DNA from: Chloroflexi bacterium RBG_13_51_52
GTDB taxonomy: Bacteria > Chloroflexota > Dehalococcoidia > Dehalococcoidales > RBG-16-60-22
Length of the DNA: 6,624 bases
Direction of reading: 5' to 3'
Assembly (NCBI GenBank): GCA_001796525.1
Contig: MGMT01000045.1
Span: forward strand, 1 to 6,624
The notes beneath the pieces were generated by a model. The model had not been told where the DNA came from and did not search any database. It saw only the letters and a list, made by a program, of their open reading frames with translations. The position numbers and the translations under genes were made by a program. This document shows, in pieces, positions 1 through 5,894 of the stretch (position 1 is the stretch's first letter; the number at the start of each line of letters is the position of its first letter).

Positions 1-498
1 TTTGTAAAAATATATGGCCTTAAAGCCGCTATGACCTCCGGCGTCGACCTTCTCCGCGGTCTGGCAAAACTGGCGGGTATGACCATCCTGAATATCAAGG
101 GCGTTACCGACGGCCCCGATAACGATAATGCCGCCCAGGCTGACGGCGCTCTGGAAGCTTTAAATAAACACGACCTCGTCGTCGTACATATCGAAGCGCC
201 GGATGAAGCCGGTCACGGCGGCTTTATCGACGCCAAGATAAAAGCCATCGAGGAAATTGATGAGCAGGTCGTCAACCGGTTGCGGGACTACCCCGGCGAC
301 CTGTGTGTCCTTATTATGCCGGACCACCCCACCCCTATCACCGTCCGCACCCATACCCCCGACCCCGTCCCGTTTCTAATATGGGGTAAAGGCGTAAAAG
401 GCAACGGCGCCACCCGCTTCACCGAGGCGAAAGCTTCAAGCACTGGTGTTTTTATCGGGGAAGGGTATAAAATAATGGGGAAACTGGTAGGGAAGTAA
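1..498 (+). CDS. apgM: ApgM/COG3635-family phosphoglycerate mutase or alternative homoserine kinase, C-terminal part (5' truncated by window edge)
   Basis: The frame is open from base 1 (FVKIYGLKAAM...) to TAA at 496-498. That gives 165 residues, roughly the last 40% of a family member of about 400 residues. The ATG at 31 is internal, because conserved family sequence lies upstream of it. Seen in the sequence: the metal-ligand signature EAPDEAGH (fragment residues 65-72, ligands Asp68 and His72), MPDHPTP (Asp108, His109) and HTPDPVPF (His118). These are typical of the alkaline-phosphatase superfamily branch holding archaeal-type cofactor-independent phosphoglycerate mutases. The family interconverts 2- and 3-phosphoglycerate in the cytosol. 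A closely related subgroup has been proposed as an alternative homoserine kinase (ThrB2) in genomes lacking classical ThrB. The next gene on the same strand is aspartokinase, which favours the threonine-branch role. The N-terminal substrate region is outside the window, so the choice cannot be settled here. Family membership is confident; the substrate is not. Confidence 0.88.
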   Translation, partial: FVKIYGLKAAMTSGVDLLRGLAKLAGMTILNIKGVTDGPDNDNAAQADGALEALNKHDLVVVHIEAPDEAGHGGFIDAKIKAIEEIDEQVVNRLRDYPGDLCVLIMPDHPTPITVRTHTPDPVPFLIWGKGVKGNGATRFTEAKASSTGVFIGEGYKIMGKLVGK

Positions 499-549
499 TT
501 ATTATTGCCTATAAGAGTAACTGCGCAATTGCGTAAAAGAGGATTTGCG

Positions 550-587
550 CTGGTCGTCATTCCAGCGTAGGCTGGAATCCAGGGGTG
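550..587. repeat. Short palindromic (REP-like) element between the ApgM-like gene and lysC
   Basis: ATTCCAGC (559-566), a GTAG loop (567-570) and GCTGGAAT (571-578) form a perfect 8-bp stem, set in the wider context GTCATTCC...GGAATCCAGG. The pattern resembles dispersed hairpin repeats built on GTCATTCC...GGAATCC that I recall from many bacterial genomes. Only one copy is present here, so repeat status is inferred. No T-run follows on either strand, so it is a poor Rho-independent terminator. The remainder of the 499-627 spacer shows no lysine riboswitch and no convincing promoter. Confidence 0.5.
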
Positions 588-611
588 GTGGGGATAACAA
601 AAAGTTTAGTT

Positions 612-619
612 GGAAAAGG
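612..619 (+). promoter_or_regulatory. Shine-Dalgarno of lysC, fixing the ATG start
   Basis: GGAAAAGG lies 8 bases before the ATG at 628. An in-frame TTG at 610 would add six residues, but it sits at or inside this ribosome binding site. The ATG at 628 gives the family-typical N-terminus MALIVQKYGGTSV, so 628 is preferred. Confidence 0.7.
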
Positions 620-627
620 TAATTTTT

Positions 628-1848
628 ATGGCTCTAATCGTCCAGAAATACGGGGGCACATCTGTAGCCGGTGCCAATAGAATTAAAAACGTCGCCCGGC
701 GTATTATCAAAAAACGTGAAGCCGGCCACCAGGTGGTGGTGGTCGTCTCCGCCATGGGCGATACCACCGATGATTTAATCAAGAAGGCTTACCGGATTAA
801 CGAGTTCCCGGATAAGCGGGAGTTGGATGTCCTGCTTTCCACCGGCGAGGTTGTATCCAGCACCCTCCTGGCGATGGCTTTACACGGCATGGGCTATCCC
901 GCTATCAGCTTGAGCGGTGCGCAGGCCGGCATCAAGACCGACGCCGCTTACAGCCGGGCAAGGATTACCAGTATCGAACCCACCCGCATCACCAGGGAAC
1001 TGGAGAAGGGCAATATCGTTATCGTGGCGGGTTTTCAGGGCGTTACTGAAGACCTTGATATCACCACCCTGGGGAGAGGGGGCTCCGATACTACCGCCGT
1101 AGCGCTGGCCGCTATTCTAAAGGCTGAAGCCTGTGAAAGATACACTGATGTCGATGGCATTTATACTGCCGACCCCCGCCTCCTCCCCGAGGCAAAAAGA
1201 CTGTCCGAGATAGGCTATGAAGAAATGCTGGAAATGGTGACCTATGGATTCAAAGCCATTCACCCCCGCGCCGTTGAACTCGGTGAGTTTTACGGTGTTC
1301 CCATTATAGTCGCGTCCAGCTTCAAGGAAAAACCGGGTACATTGATTCACAAAGAGGTGTCTATGGAAATACGTAATAAAGTAAGAGGCATTGCCCATGA
1401 CCTTGATGTCGCCAAGATTACCGTGGTCGGCGTGCCGGACCATCCCGGTATCGCCGCGCAAATTTTCGTGCCCCTGGCGGAAGCCGGCATCAGCATCGAT
1501 ACTATTGTCCAGAACGCCAGCGTTAAGAATATCACCGACCTTACTTTTACGATAGAAAAAAGCCAGCTGAACGTCGCTATGGCTGTCGTCGAGCCGATTG
1601 CCCGGTCTATCGGCGCTGAAAAATGCGTCGGTGACCTTAATTGGGGTAAGGTCAGCATCATCGGCACCGGCATGCAGAATGCGCCGGGTTACGCCGCCCG
1701 AATGTTTGACACGTTAAGCAAGGAAAATATCAATATCCAGCTGATTACCACTTCTGAAATTAGAATAACCTGCATCATAGAAGAAGCCCGGGTTAAAGAC
1801 GCTGTCCGTGCTTTACACCACGCCTTCGAGCTGGATAAAGAAGCCTGA
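628..1848 (+). CDS. lysC: Aspartate kinase (aspartokinase), lysine/threonine pathway
   Basis: This cytosolic enzyme phosphorylates L-aspartate with ATP to 4-phospho-L-aspartate, the committed step towards lysine, threonine, methionine and isoleucine. At 406 residues it is the usual length for a monofunctional aspartokinase (about 400-410). An amino-acid-kinase domain spans about residues 2-230. It shows KYGGTSVA (7-14), STGE (71-74), LGRGGSDTTAV (148-158), YTDVDGIYTADPR (172-184) and AIHPRAVE (210-217). Two ACT domains follow: one near 262-330, with DTIVQNAS (291-298) and TDLTF (303-307), and one near 340-406, with TTSEIRIT (374-381). Such ACT pairs bind lysine and/or threonine, so end-product inhibition is likely; which effector cannot be read from sequence alone. 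The ATG at 628 has a good ribosome site. Met246 has its own, so a separate regulatory subunit may be made. The gene lies 129 bp after the ApgM-like gene, plausibly co-transcribed, and converges with the NifU gene. Confidence 0.97.
   Translation: MALIVQKYGGTSVAGANRIKNVARRIIKKREAGHQVVVVVSAMGDTTDDLIKKAYRINEFPDKRELDVLLSTGEVVSSTLLAMALHGMGYPAISLSGAQAGIKTDAAYSRARITSIEPTRITRELEKGNIVIVAGFQGVTEDLDITTLGRGGSDTTAVALAAILKAEACERYTDVDGIYTADPRLLPEAKRLSEIGYEEMLEMVTYGFKAIHPRAVELGEFYGVPIIVASSFKEKPGTLIHKEVSMEIRNKVRGIAHDLDVAKITVVGVPDHPGIAAQIFVPLAEAGISIDTIVQNASVKNITDLTFTIEKSQLNVAMAVVEPIARSIGAEKCVGDLNWGKVSIIGTGMQNAPGYAARMFDTLSKENINIQLITTSEIRITCIIEEARVKDAVRALHHAFELDKEA
1354..1365 (+). promoter_or_regulatory. Putative internal ribosome binding site and start for the aspartokinase beta subunit (Met246)
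   Basis: GAGGTG at 1354-1359 lies three bases before an in-frame ATG at 1363-1365, codon 246 of lysC. Translation from here would give a 161-residue product containing only the two ACT domains. In Bacillus subtilis aspartokinase II (alpha 408 residues), an internal start at the equivalent place yields a beta subunit of about 163 residues. The residues after the Met also line up, by memory, with that protein (MEIRNKVRGIA here). The site is seen directly; its use is inferred. The spacing is a little short. Confidence 0.55.
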
Positions 1849-1854
1849 ACGAAG

Positions 1855-1899
1855 TATAAAAACAAAATCCCCCTTACCATCAACGGAAAAAGGGGGATT
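1855..1899 (-). terminator. Rho-independent terminator for the minus-strand NifU gene
   Basis: AATCCCCCTT (1866-1875) pairs perfectly with AAGGGGGATT (1890-1899) around a 14-base loop. Read on the minus strand, the stem is followed by TTTTGTTTTTA (plus 1867 back to 1857), a good U-tract. It lies 49-93 bases past the NifU stop and just after the lysC stop. The plus strand has no T-run after this hairpin, so it appears to serve the minus strand. Confidence 0.72.
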
Positions 1900-1906
1900 A
1901 AGGTAG

Positions 1907-1936
1907 GGGCAGGTTTTAAACCTGCCCTTTTATTTT
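1907..1936 (+). terminator. Rho-independent terminator for lysC
   Basis: GGGCAGG (1907-1913) and CCTGCCC (1921-1927) form a G/C-rich stem around TTTTAAA, which is itself partly self-complementary. It is followed directly by TTTTATTTT (1928-1936). The hairpin lies 58 bases after the lysC TGA and is oriented to stop plus-strand transcripts before the convergent NifU gene. The minus strand lacks a T-run after this stem. Confidence 0.8.
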
Positions 1937-1947
1937 ATCAACCTGCT

Positions 1948-2166
1948 TTAGACCGCCACTACCTCGGTGACTTCGGGTATTTCCTGCTTTAATATTTTCT
2001 CGATGCCGTTCTTTAGCGTCATCTGTGAATGCGGACAGCCGGCGCACGCGCCGACAAGTTTTACCTTTACCGTTCCCCCCTCGATTCCCACCAGTTCCAC
2101 GTTGCCTCCGTCCCTTACCAGGTAAGGCCTTACTTTATCCAGGACATCCTTTACTTTATCTTGCAT
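1948..2166 (-). CDS. NifU-like C-terminal-domain Fe-S cluster scaffold/carrier protein
   Basis: This is a complete 72-residue protein equal to a single NifU C-terminal (Nfu) domain. It has the hallmark GACAGCPHS with Cys41 and Cys44 (CxxC). It also has the family start pattern KVRPYLVRDGGNVEL (residues 11-25) and a closing IPEVTEV (63-69). Nfu domains bind a [4Fe-4S] cluster between two protomers through the CxxC pair and pass it to cytosolic apo-proteins. The IscU-like and ferredoxin-like domains of full NifU are absent, as is usual for stand-alone Nfu proteins. The ATG at 2166-2164 has a strong ribosome site, AGGAGTT (2182-2176), nine bases upstream. It has its own promoter, diverging from the TPR-gyrA unit, and ends facing lysC. 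No other Fe-S assembly gene is in the window. The client proteins are unknown; the radical SAM protein at the right edge is one conceivable user but is not linked by operon. Confidence 0.95.
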   Translation of the reverse strand: MQDKVKDVLDKVRPYLVRDGGNVELVGIEGGTVKVKLVGACAGCPHSQMTLKNGIEKILKQEIPEVTEVVAV

Positions 2167-2210
2167 TTTAAGCTGAACTCCTATAAAATTTATACAAGGT
2201 CTCTATTTAA

Positions 2211-2239
2211 ATTCTATCTGCAACTGGACTATTTGTCAA
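2211..2239 (-). promoter_or_regulatory. Sigma70-type promoter of the NifU-like gene
   Basis: On the minus strand a perfect -35 TTGACA (plus 2239-2234) is followed by a 17-base spacer and a -10 TAGAAT (plus 2216-2211). Transcription would start near 2204, giving a leader of about 38 bases with AGGAGTT close to its end. This is the strongest promoter match I found in the window. Confidence 0.82.
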
Positions 2240-2268
2240 ACAAGGCGTTTTTTGGTGTCTAAATCCCC

Positions 2269-2297
2269 TTGAATGACTCTTTTTACTGATGTAGAAT
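2269..2297 (+). promoter_or_regulatory. Sigma70-type promoter of the TPR-gyrA unit
   Basis: A -35 TTGAAT (2269-2274, four of six consensus bases), a 17-base spacer and a -10 TAGAAT (2292-2297) point towards the TPR gene. Initiation would be near 2304, about 30 bases before the chosen ATG. It is back to back with the NifU promoter: 29 bp separate the two -35 boxes, and the -10 hexamer is the same. Confidence 0.65.
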
Positions 2298-2333
2298 ATA
2301 TTAATTTAAAGAATATCCTTTGTGGGGATGGAA

Positions 2334-3140
2334 ATGGTACGTGAAGGCGAAAAACAATTAAGATATAAAGAGCAGCGTAGCAAAGAAGCTATCGAAATGG
2401 CGATGCAGGCGAACTGGCATGAAGCCGTTGAAATCAACAAGGAAATCATTGAGGTCTTTCCGCAGGATGTAGACACGTACAATCGACTCGGCAGGGCTTA
2501 TATGGAACTGGGGCAGTACCCGCTCTCTCGAGAAGCCTACCAACGGGCGGCGAAGCTTGACCCGTATAATGCCATCGCCAGCCGCAACCTGCGCCGCCTC
2601 AACGACCTAAAAGATTCGGGCCAATTTGAGATTGAAACGGATAAGGTCGAACCCCAGCGTTTTATTGAGGAAATCGGTAAAACTGGCGTCGTTACCCTCG
2701 AGGATCTGGCGCCCAAGGAAAAGCGCGCCAGTACCGTAGCTGGTGATAAGGCGGTTCTAAAGATAAATGGCTCTTACTTGGTGGCGGAAAGCAGTCGCGG
2801 CGAATATCTGGGTAGGGTTGAATCCAAGCATGCCCCGCGGCTTATCAGGCTGATGCTGGGCGGCAACCAGTATTCGGCGGTGGTCGTCAAGTCAACCGCC
2901 GAGGGCATGACCGTCATGGTCCGCGAAATTTTCCAGGACCCCTCCCAGGTCGGTAAGCTATCCTTCCCCCCGAAGGGAATGGAAGAGTTCCGCGCCTATG
3001 GCAGTGATAAACTCACCAAAATCGAAGGCGATGAAGAAGACGATGACCCTGGTTATACCATTATCGGCGGCGATGAAGTGGAAGTCTTGGCGGAAGAAGC
3101 CGATGAATTGGAAGACGATACGGGCAACGATGACGAGTAG
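2334..3140 (+). CDS. TPR-repeat protein with an uncharacterised middle domain and acidic tail, upstream of gyrA
   Basis: With the ATG at 2334 this is 268 residues. In-frame GTG 2322 and ATG 2328 are alternatives. ATG 2334 is chosen because GGGGATGG lies just before it, although the ribosome site is weak and the spacing short. Residues about 13-46 and 47-80 form two tetratricopeptide repeats; the second (TYNRLGRAYMELGQYPLSREAYQRAAKLDP) is clear. Residues about 115-215 form a compact region I do not recognise, with YLGRVESKHAPRLIRLM, GGNQYSAVVV and QDPSQVGKLSFP. Residues 231-268 are highly acidic (20 Asp/Glu of 38). There is no signal peptide or membrane segment, so it is probably cytosolic. 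TPRs normally mediate protein contacts. It lies 15 bp before gyrA, whose Shine-Dalgarno overlaps its TAG stop, so the two are probably co-transcribed and coupled. A gyrase-related role is possible but rests on position only. Confidence 0.85.
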   Translation: MVREGEKQLRYKEQRSKEAIEMAMQANWHEAVEINKEIIEVFPQDVDTYNRLGRAYMELGQYPLSREAYQRAAKLDPYNAIASRNLRRLNDLKDSGQFEIETDKVEPQRFIEEIGKTGVVTLEDLAPKEKRASTVAGDKAVLKINGSYLVAESSRGEYLGRVESKHAPRLIRLMLGGNQYSAVVVKSTAEGMTVMVREIFQDPSQVGKLSFPPKGMEEFRAYGSDKLTKIEGDEEDDDPGYTIIGGDEVEVLAEEADELEDDTGNDDE

Positions 3141-3147
3141 GAAGGAT
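3140..3147 (+). promoter_or_regulatory. Shine-Dalgarno of gyrA overlapping the TPR-gene stop codon
   Basis: GGAAGGAT begins on the last base of the upstream TAG stop (3138-3140). Its AAGGA core lies nine bases before the gyrA ATG at 3156. The overlap suggests that ribosomes finishing the TPR gene may help start gyrA translation. Confidence 0.7.
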
Positions 3148-3155
3148 AAAAGCTG

Positions 3156-5615
3156 ATGATATCGGGCAATATAAAGCCGGTCAACATCGAAGATGAAGTA
3201 AAGAGCTCTTACCTCGACTACGCGATGAGTGTCATCGTCTCCCGCGCTCTCCCGGATGTGCGTGATGGCTTAAAGCCCGTGCACCGCCGCATTCTTTACG
3301 CCATGAACGATATGGGCTTGCGCCCCAACGGCCCCCATCGCAAAAGCGCCCGTATCGTCGGTGAGGTCCTCGGTAAATATCACCCCCACGGCGATTCGTC
3401 AGTCTATGACGCCATGGTACGCATGGCGCAGGACTTTTCCATGCGTTATCCCCTCGTTGACGGACAGGGCAACTTCGGCAGCGTTGATAATGACCCTCCC
3501 GCCGCCATGCGTTATACCGAGGCACGTCTGGCGAAAATTGCCGAGGAAATGCTGGTCGATATTGAAAAAGAGACCGTCGAATTCATGCCCAACTTCGATG
3601 ACAGTCTCCAGGAACCCACGGTGCTCCCCGCCCGCCTGCCCAACCTCCTCCTCAACGGCAGCTCCGGTATCGCCGTCGGTATGGCAACCAATATCCCACC
3701 TCACAATCTCAACGAGATTTGCGACGCCATTGGTTATCTTATCGAAAACCCCCAGGCGTCTATTGAAGATTTAAGTAAATACGTCAAGGGCCCCGATTTC
3801 CCCACGGCCGGCATTATCCAGGGACGGGAGGGCATCAATAATGCCTATGCTACCGGCCACGGTAAAATAGTCGTCCGCGCCAGGGCGCATATTACTAGTG
3901 TGTCCGCCGTCGGCAGACGCCAGATTATCGTTAGCGAGCTGCCTTACCAGACGAATAAAGCGGCTCTGATTGAAAATATCGCCGACCTCGTCAAGAACAA
4001 GAAAATCGATGGCATCAGCGACCTGCGTGATGAGTCCGACCGCCAGGGAATGCGCGTCGTTATCGAGCTTAAAAGGGAGACCCAGCCCCAGGCGGTTCTT
4101 AACAACCTCTTTAAACATACTGCCATGCAGTCGTCCTTCTTCGCTAATATGCTCGCGCTGGTTGAAGGTCAGCCCCGCGTTATCAGCCTTAAGGAAGCCC
4201 TCCAGAGTTATATCGATTTCCGCCGCGAGGTCATCACGCGGCGCTCCAAATATGAATTAAAACAGGCAAAAGCGCGCGCCCACATCCTGGAAGGGTTGAG
4301 ACTTGCGCTGGAAAGCATCGATGCGGTTATCAAGGCCATCCGCGAGTCGGAAACCGCCGAAGCCGCCCGCAAGAACCTGATGAGCCGGTTCGGGCTTTCC
4401 CAGCTCCAGGCGCAGGCGATTCTCGATATGCAGTTGCGCCGCCTCGCCAGCCTGGAAAGACAGAAGATAGAGGACGAATATGCCGAGGTCGTCAAGACCA
4501 TCGCCTATCTTGAAGACCTGCTGGCTAATCCCCGGCGCATCCTCGCTGTCATCAAAGAGGATATCGCCCAGCTTAAATCGAAGTACGGTGACAAGCGCCG
4601 CACCGAGATTATGGAGCAGGGCAAACTTGATTTTACCGAGGAAGACCTTATCCCCCACGAAAGAGTCGTCGTCACCTTGAGTTCCCGCGGCTTTATCAAG
4701 AGGATACCATCCCGCCTTTATGCCTTGCAGCATCGCGGCGGCAAGGGCATCATCGGGCAGGTCACGCGTGAAGAGGACGCCGTCATGATATTGACCGGGG
4801 CGGATACGCATGACGACCTTTTCTTCTTTACCGACCGCGGCAAGGTTTACTATCTTAAGTGCCATGAAATACCCGCCGGTTCCACCCGCACTTCCAAGGG
4901 CTTGTCGATAATCAACCTGATATCCATCGCCGAGGGTGAAAAGGTCACGGCTATGGTTGCCACCACCGGTCTTATGAAGGGCACCTTTATGGTTATGGCG
5001 ACCAGGTTGGGCGAGGTCAAAAAGACGCCGGTGGAAAAATTCACGGTGGTGCGCAGCAGCGGCTTGATTGCTATGGATTTGCCTCCGCAAGATGAGCTTG
5101 TGTCCGTCTCTCTGGCTACGGATAAGGATGACGTTCTGCTGGTTACCCGCAAGGGCCAATCGATACGCTTTGATGTAAAAAGCCTGCGCTCTGCCTCCCG
5201 CACCTCCGGAGGCGTGCGCGGTATGCGCTTGGCTAAAGGCGACGCCGTCGTCAGCATGGACCGCGCCGATAAAGATAGCTACGTCCTGGTGGTAACGGAA
5301 AACGGCTACGGCAAGGTTACCCCGGTTGAGCAGTATCCTAAGCAGCACCGCTCCGGCAGCGGCGTAAGGACTTTTAGGATAGTTGAAAAGACCGGCGACG
5401 TTACCGCCGCCCGCGTCGTGAATTTTAAGCAGCAGGTCATGCTGGTCTCCGCCGAAGGTATGATGACCCGCACGCCCGTCAAGGAACAGGACCCCCGCAA
5501 GGGCATTACCACGCAGGGCAGGAGCACCCAGGGCGTTAGAGTCATGACGCTGGACCAGAGCGACCGCCTCGTGGCTATCACCACCTTCGAAGAAGAAAAA
5601 GAAGCCAAAGACTAG
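3156..5615 (+). CDS. gyrA: DNA gyrase subunit A
   Basis: GyrA pairs with GyrB as A2B2 to add negative supercoils to DNA using ATP; GyrA cuts and rejoins the DNA. At 819 residues it is full length for a compact GyrA. The cleavage core spans about residues 8-495: [17 protein letters not shown] (34-50), the quinolone-pocket region [21 protein letters not shown] (74-94) and AAMRYTE (116-122) with catalytic Tyr120. Ser81 and Asp85 match E. coli Ser83 and Asp87, the wild-type, drug-sensitive state. The C-terminal DNA-wrapping domain (about 500-810) has six beta-pinwheel blades, starting near [40 protein letters not shown] and VMLVSAEG. The GyrA box (525-531) reads QHRGGKG, with His in place of the usual Arg or Lys at its second position. 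This box and the length favour GyrA over ParC. The ATG at 3156 has GGAAGG nine bases upstream. gyrB is not in the window. Confidence 0.98.
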   Translation: MISGNIKPVNIEDEVKSSYLDYAMSVIVSRALPDVRDGLKPVHRRILYAMNDMGLRPNGPHRKSARIVGEVLGKYHPHGDSSVYDAMVRMAQDFSMRYPLVDGQGNFGSVDNDPPAAMRYTEARLAKIAEEMLVDIEKETVEFMPNFDDSLQEPTVLPARLPNLLLNGSSGIAVGMATNIPPHNLNEICDAIGYLIENPQASIEDLSKYVKGPDFPTAGIIQGREGINNAYATGHGKIVVRARAHITSVSAVGRRQIIVSELPYQTNKAALIENIADLVKNKKIDGISDLRDESDRQGMRVVIELKRETQPQAVLNNLFKHTAMQSSFFANMLALVEGQPRVISLKEALQSYIDFRREVITRRSKYELKQAKARAHILEGLRLALESIDAVIKAIRESETAEAARKNLMSRFGLSQLQAQAILDMQLRRLASLERQKIEDEYAEVVKTIAYLEDLLANPRRILAVIKEDIAQLKSKYGDKRRTEIMEQGKLDFTEEDLIPHERVVVTLSSRGFIKRIPSRLYALQHRGGKGIIGQVTREEDAVMILTGADTHDDLFFFTDRGKVYYLKCHEIPAGSTRTSKGLSIINLISIAEGEKVTAMVATTGLMKGTFMVMATRLGEVKKTPVEKFTVVRSSGLIAMDLPPQDELVSVSLATDKDDVLLVTRKGQSIRFDVKSLRSASRTSGGVRGMRLAKGDAVVSMDRADKDSYVLVVTENGYGKVTPVEQYPKQHRSGSGVRTFRIVEKTGDVTAARVVNFKQQVMLVSAEGMMTRTPVKEQDPRKGITTQGRSTQGVRVMTLDQSDRLVAITTFEEEKEAKD

Positions 5616-5630
5616 CCGCTAGCCCCGGTG

Positions 5631-5668
5631 TCATTGCGAGTCCCGATGAAATCGGGATGTGGCAATCT
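5631..5668. repeat. TCATTGCGAG...GGCAATCT palindromic repeat after gyrA
   Basis: An inner perfect stem TCCCGAT/ATCGGGA (5641-5647 with 5651-5657, GAA loop) sits inside an outer pair ATTGC/GCAAT (5633-5637 with 5662-5666), separated by an internal loop. The TCATTGCGAG...GGCAATCT frame resembles short dispersed palindromic elements I recall from several bacterial groups. It starts 16 bases after the gyrA stop. It could shield the mRNA 3' end, but no T-run follows, so it is not a standard terminator. Confidence 0.55.
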
Positions 5669-5734
5669 CTATCTCTGCCTTGATATATTTATCGTGTTAT
5701 CTACATCAACTTTTTATTCGGGGAGAGATCCTGA

Positions 5735-5758
5735 AAGAGGGGGCAGTAGCCCCCTCTT
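5735..5758. repeat. Perfect 10-bp G/C-rich inverted repeat (hairpin) downstream of gyrA
   Basis: AAGAGGGGGC (5735-5744), an AGTA loop and GCCCCCTCTT (5749-5758) form a very stable hairpin between the convergent gyrA and radical SAM genes. Neither strand has a proper T-run after it; the minus strand has only TCTTTC. It may slow polymerase or stabilise a transcript end, but I do not call it a Rho-independent terminator. Confidence 0.6.
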
Positions 5759-5766
5759 AAATAATT

Positions 5767-5824
5767 CCCCCTCGCCAAACAAATTGCTGTTCTCTTTAAC
5801 TAGATGCCCCGTTTGGAGAGGGGG
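5767..5824. repeat. Imperfect 14-bp inverted repeat with 30-base loop
   Basis: The left arm 5767-5780 (CCCCCTCGCCAAAC) pairs with the right arm 5811-5824 (GTTTGGAGAGGGGG) with one mismatch. It lies next to the 5735-5758 hairpin and shares AGAGGGGGCA with it (5736-5745 and 5817-5826). Together they look like the remains of a small palindromic element. No open reading frame of credible length or composition lies in it. Confidence 0.5.
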
Positions 5825-5894
5825 CAAGGGGGTGAGGGAAAATTATAGAATCCTTGAGTAAGGCGGGTAAAATGCAACGTAAAACGACGTTAAA

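Noticed and set aside
524..533. CGCAATTGCG perfect 10-bp palindrome as an operator
   Set aside because: A single short palindrome with no promoter next to it and no second copy in the window; chance is a sufficient explanation.
499..627. Lysine riboswitch (L-box) upstream of lysC
   Set aside because: The gap is only 129 bp, shorter than the roughly 170-180 base L-box, and it holds a simple palindromic repeat with no terminator-antiterminator pair.
2029..2262. Open frame on the plus strand opposite the NifU-like gene
   Set aside because: It is antisense to a clear Nfu domain and crosses that gene's promoter and leader. It is a shadow frame.
3387..3413. Possible quinolone-resistance change in GyrA
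   Set aside because: The two main positions are Ser81 and Asp85, matching the sensitive E. coli residues Ser83 and Asp87. No resistance substitution is visible there.
4257..5348. Long open frame antisense to gyrA (363 codons, minus strand)
   Set aside because: It lies wholly within gyrA, which is unambiguous by motifs end to end. Long antisense frames are expected from the C/G-rich third positions, and the translation shows no recognisable domain.
5628..5861. Open frame of 77 codons in the gap after gyrA
   Set aside because: It runs through three inverted repeats, has no ribosome site and gives a low-complexity translation with no domain. It is treated as non-coding.
5876..5891. AACGT...ACGTT hairpin as terminator of the radical SAM gene
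   Set aside because: The stem is only 5 bp and A/T-rich, and the following minus-strand sequence has just a short TTTT. Too weak to call.
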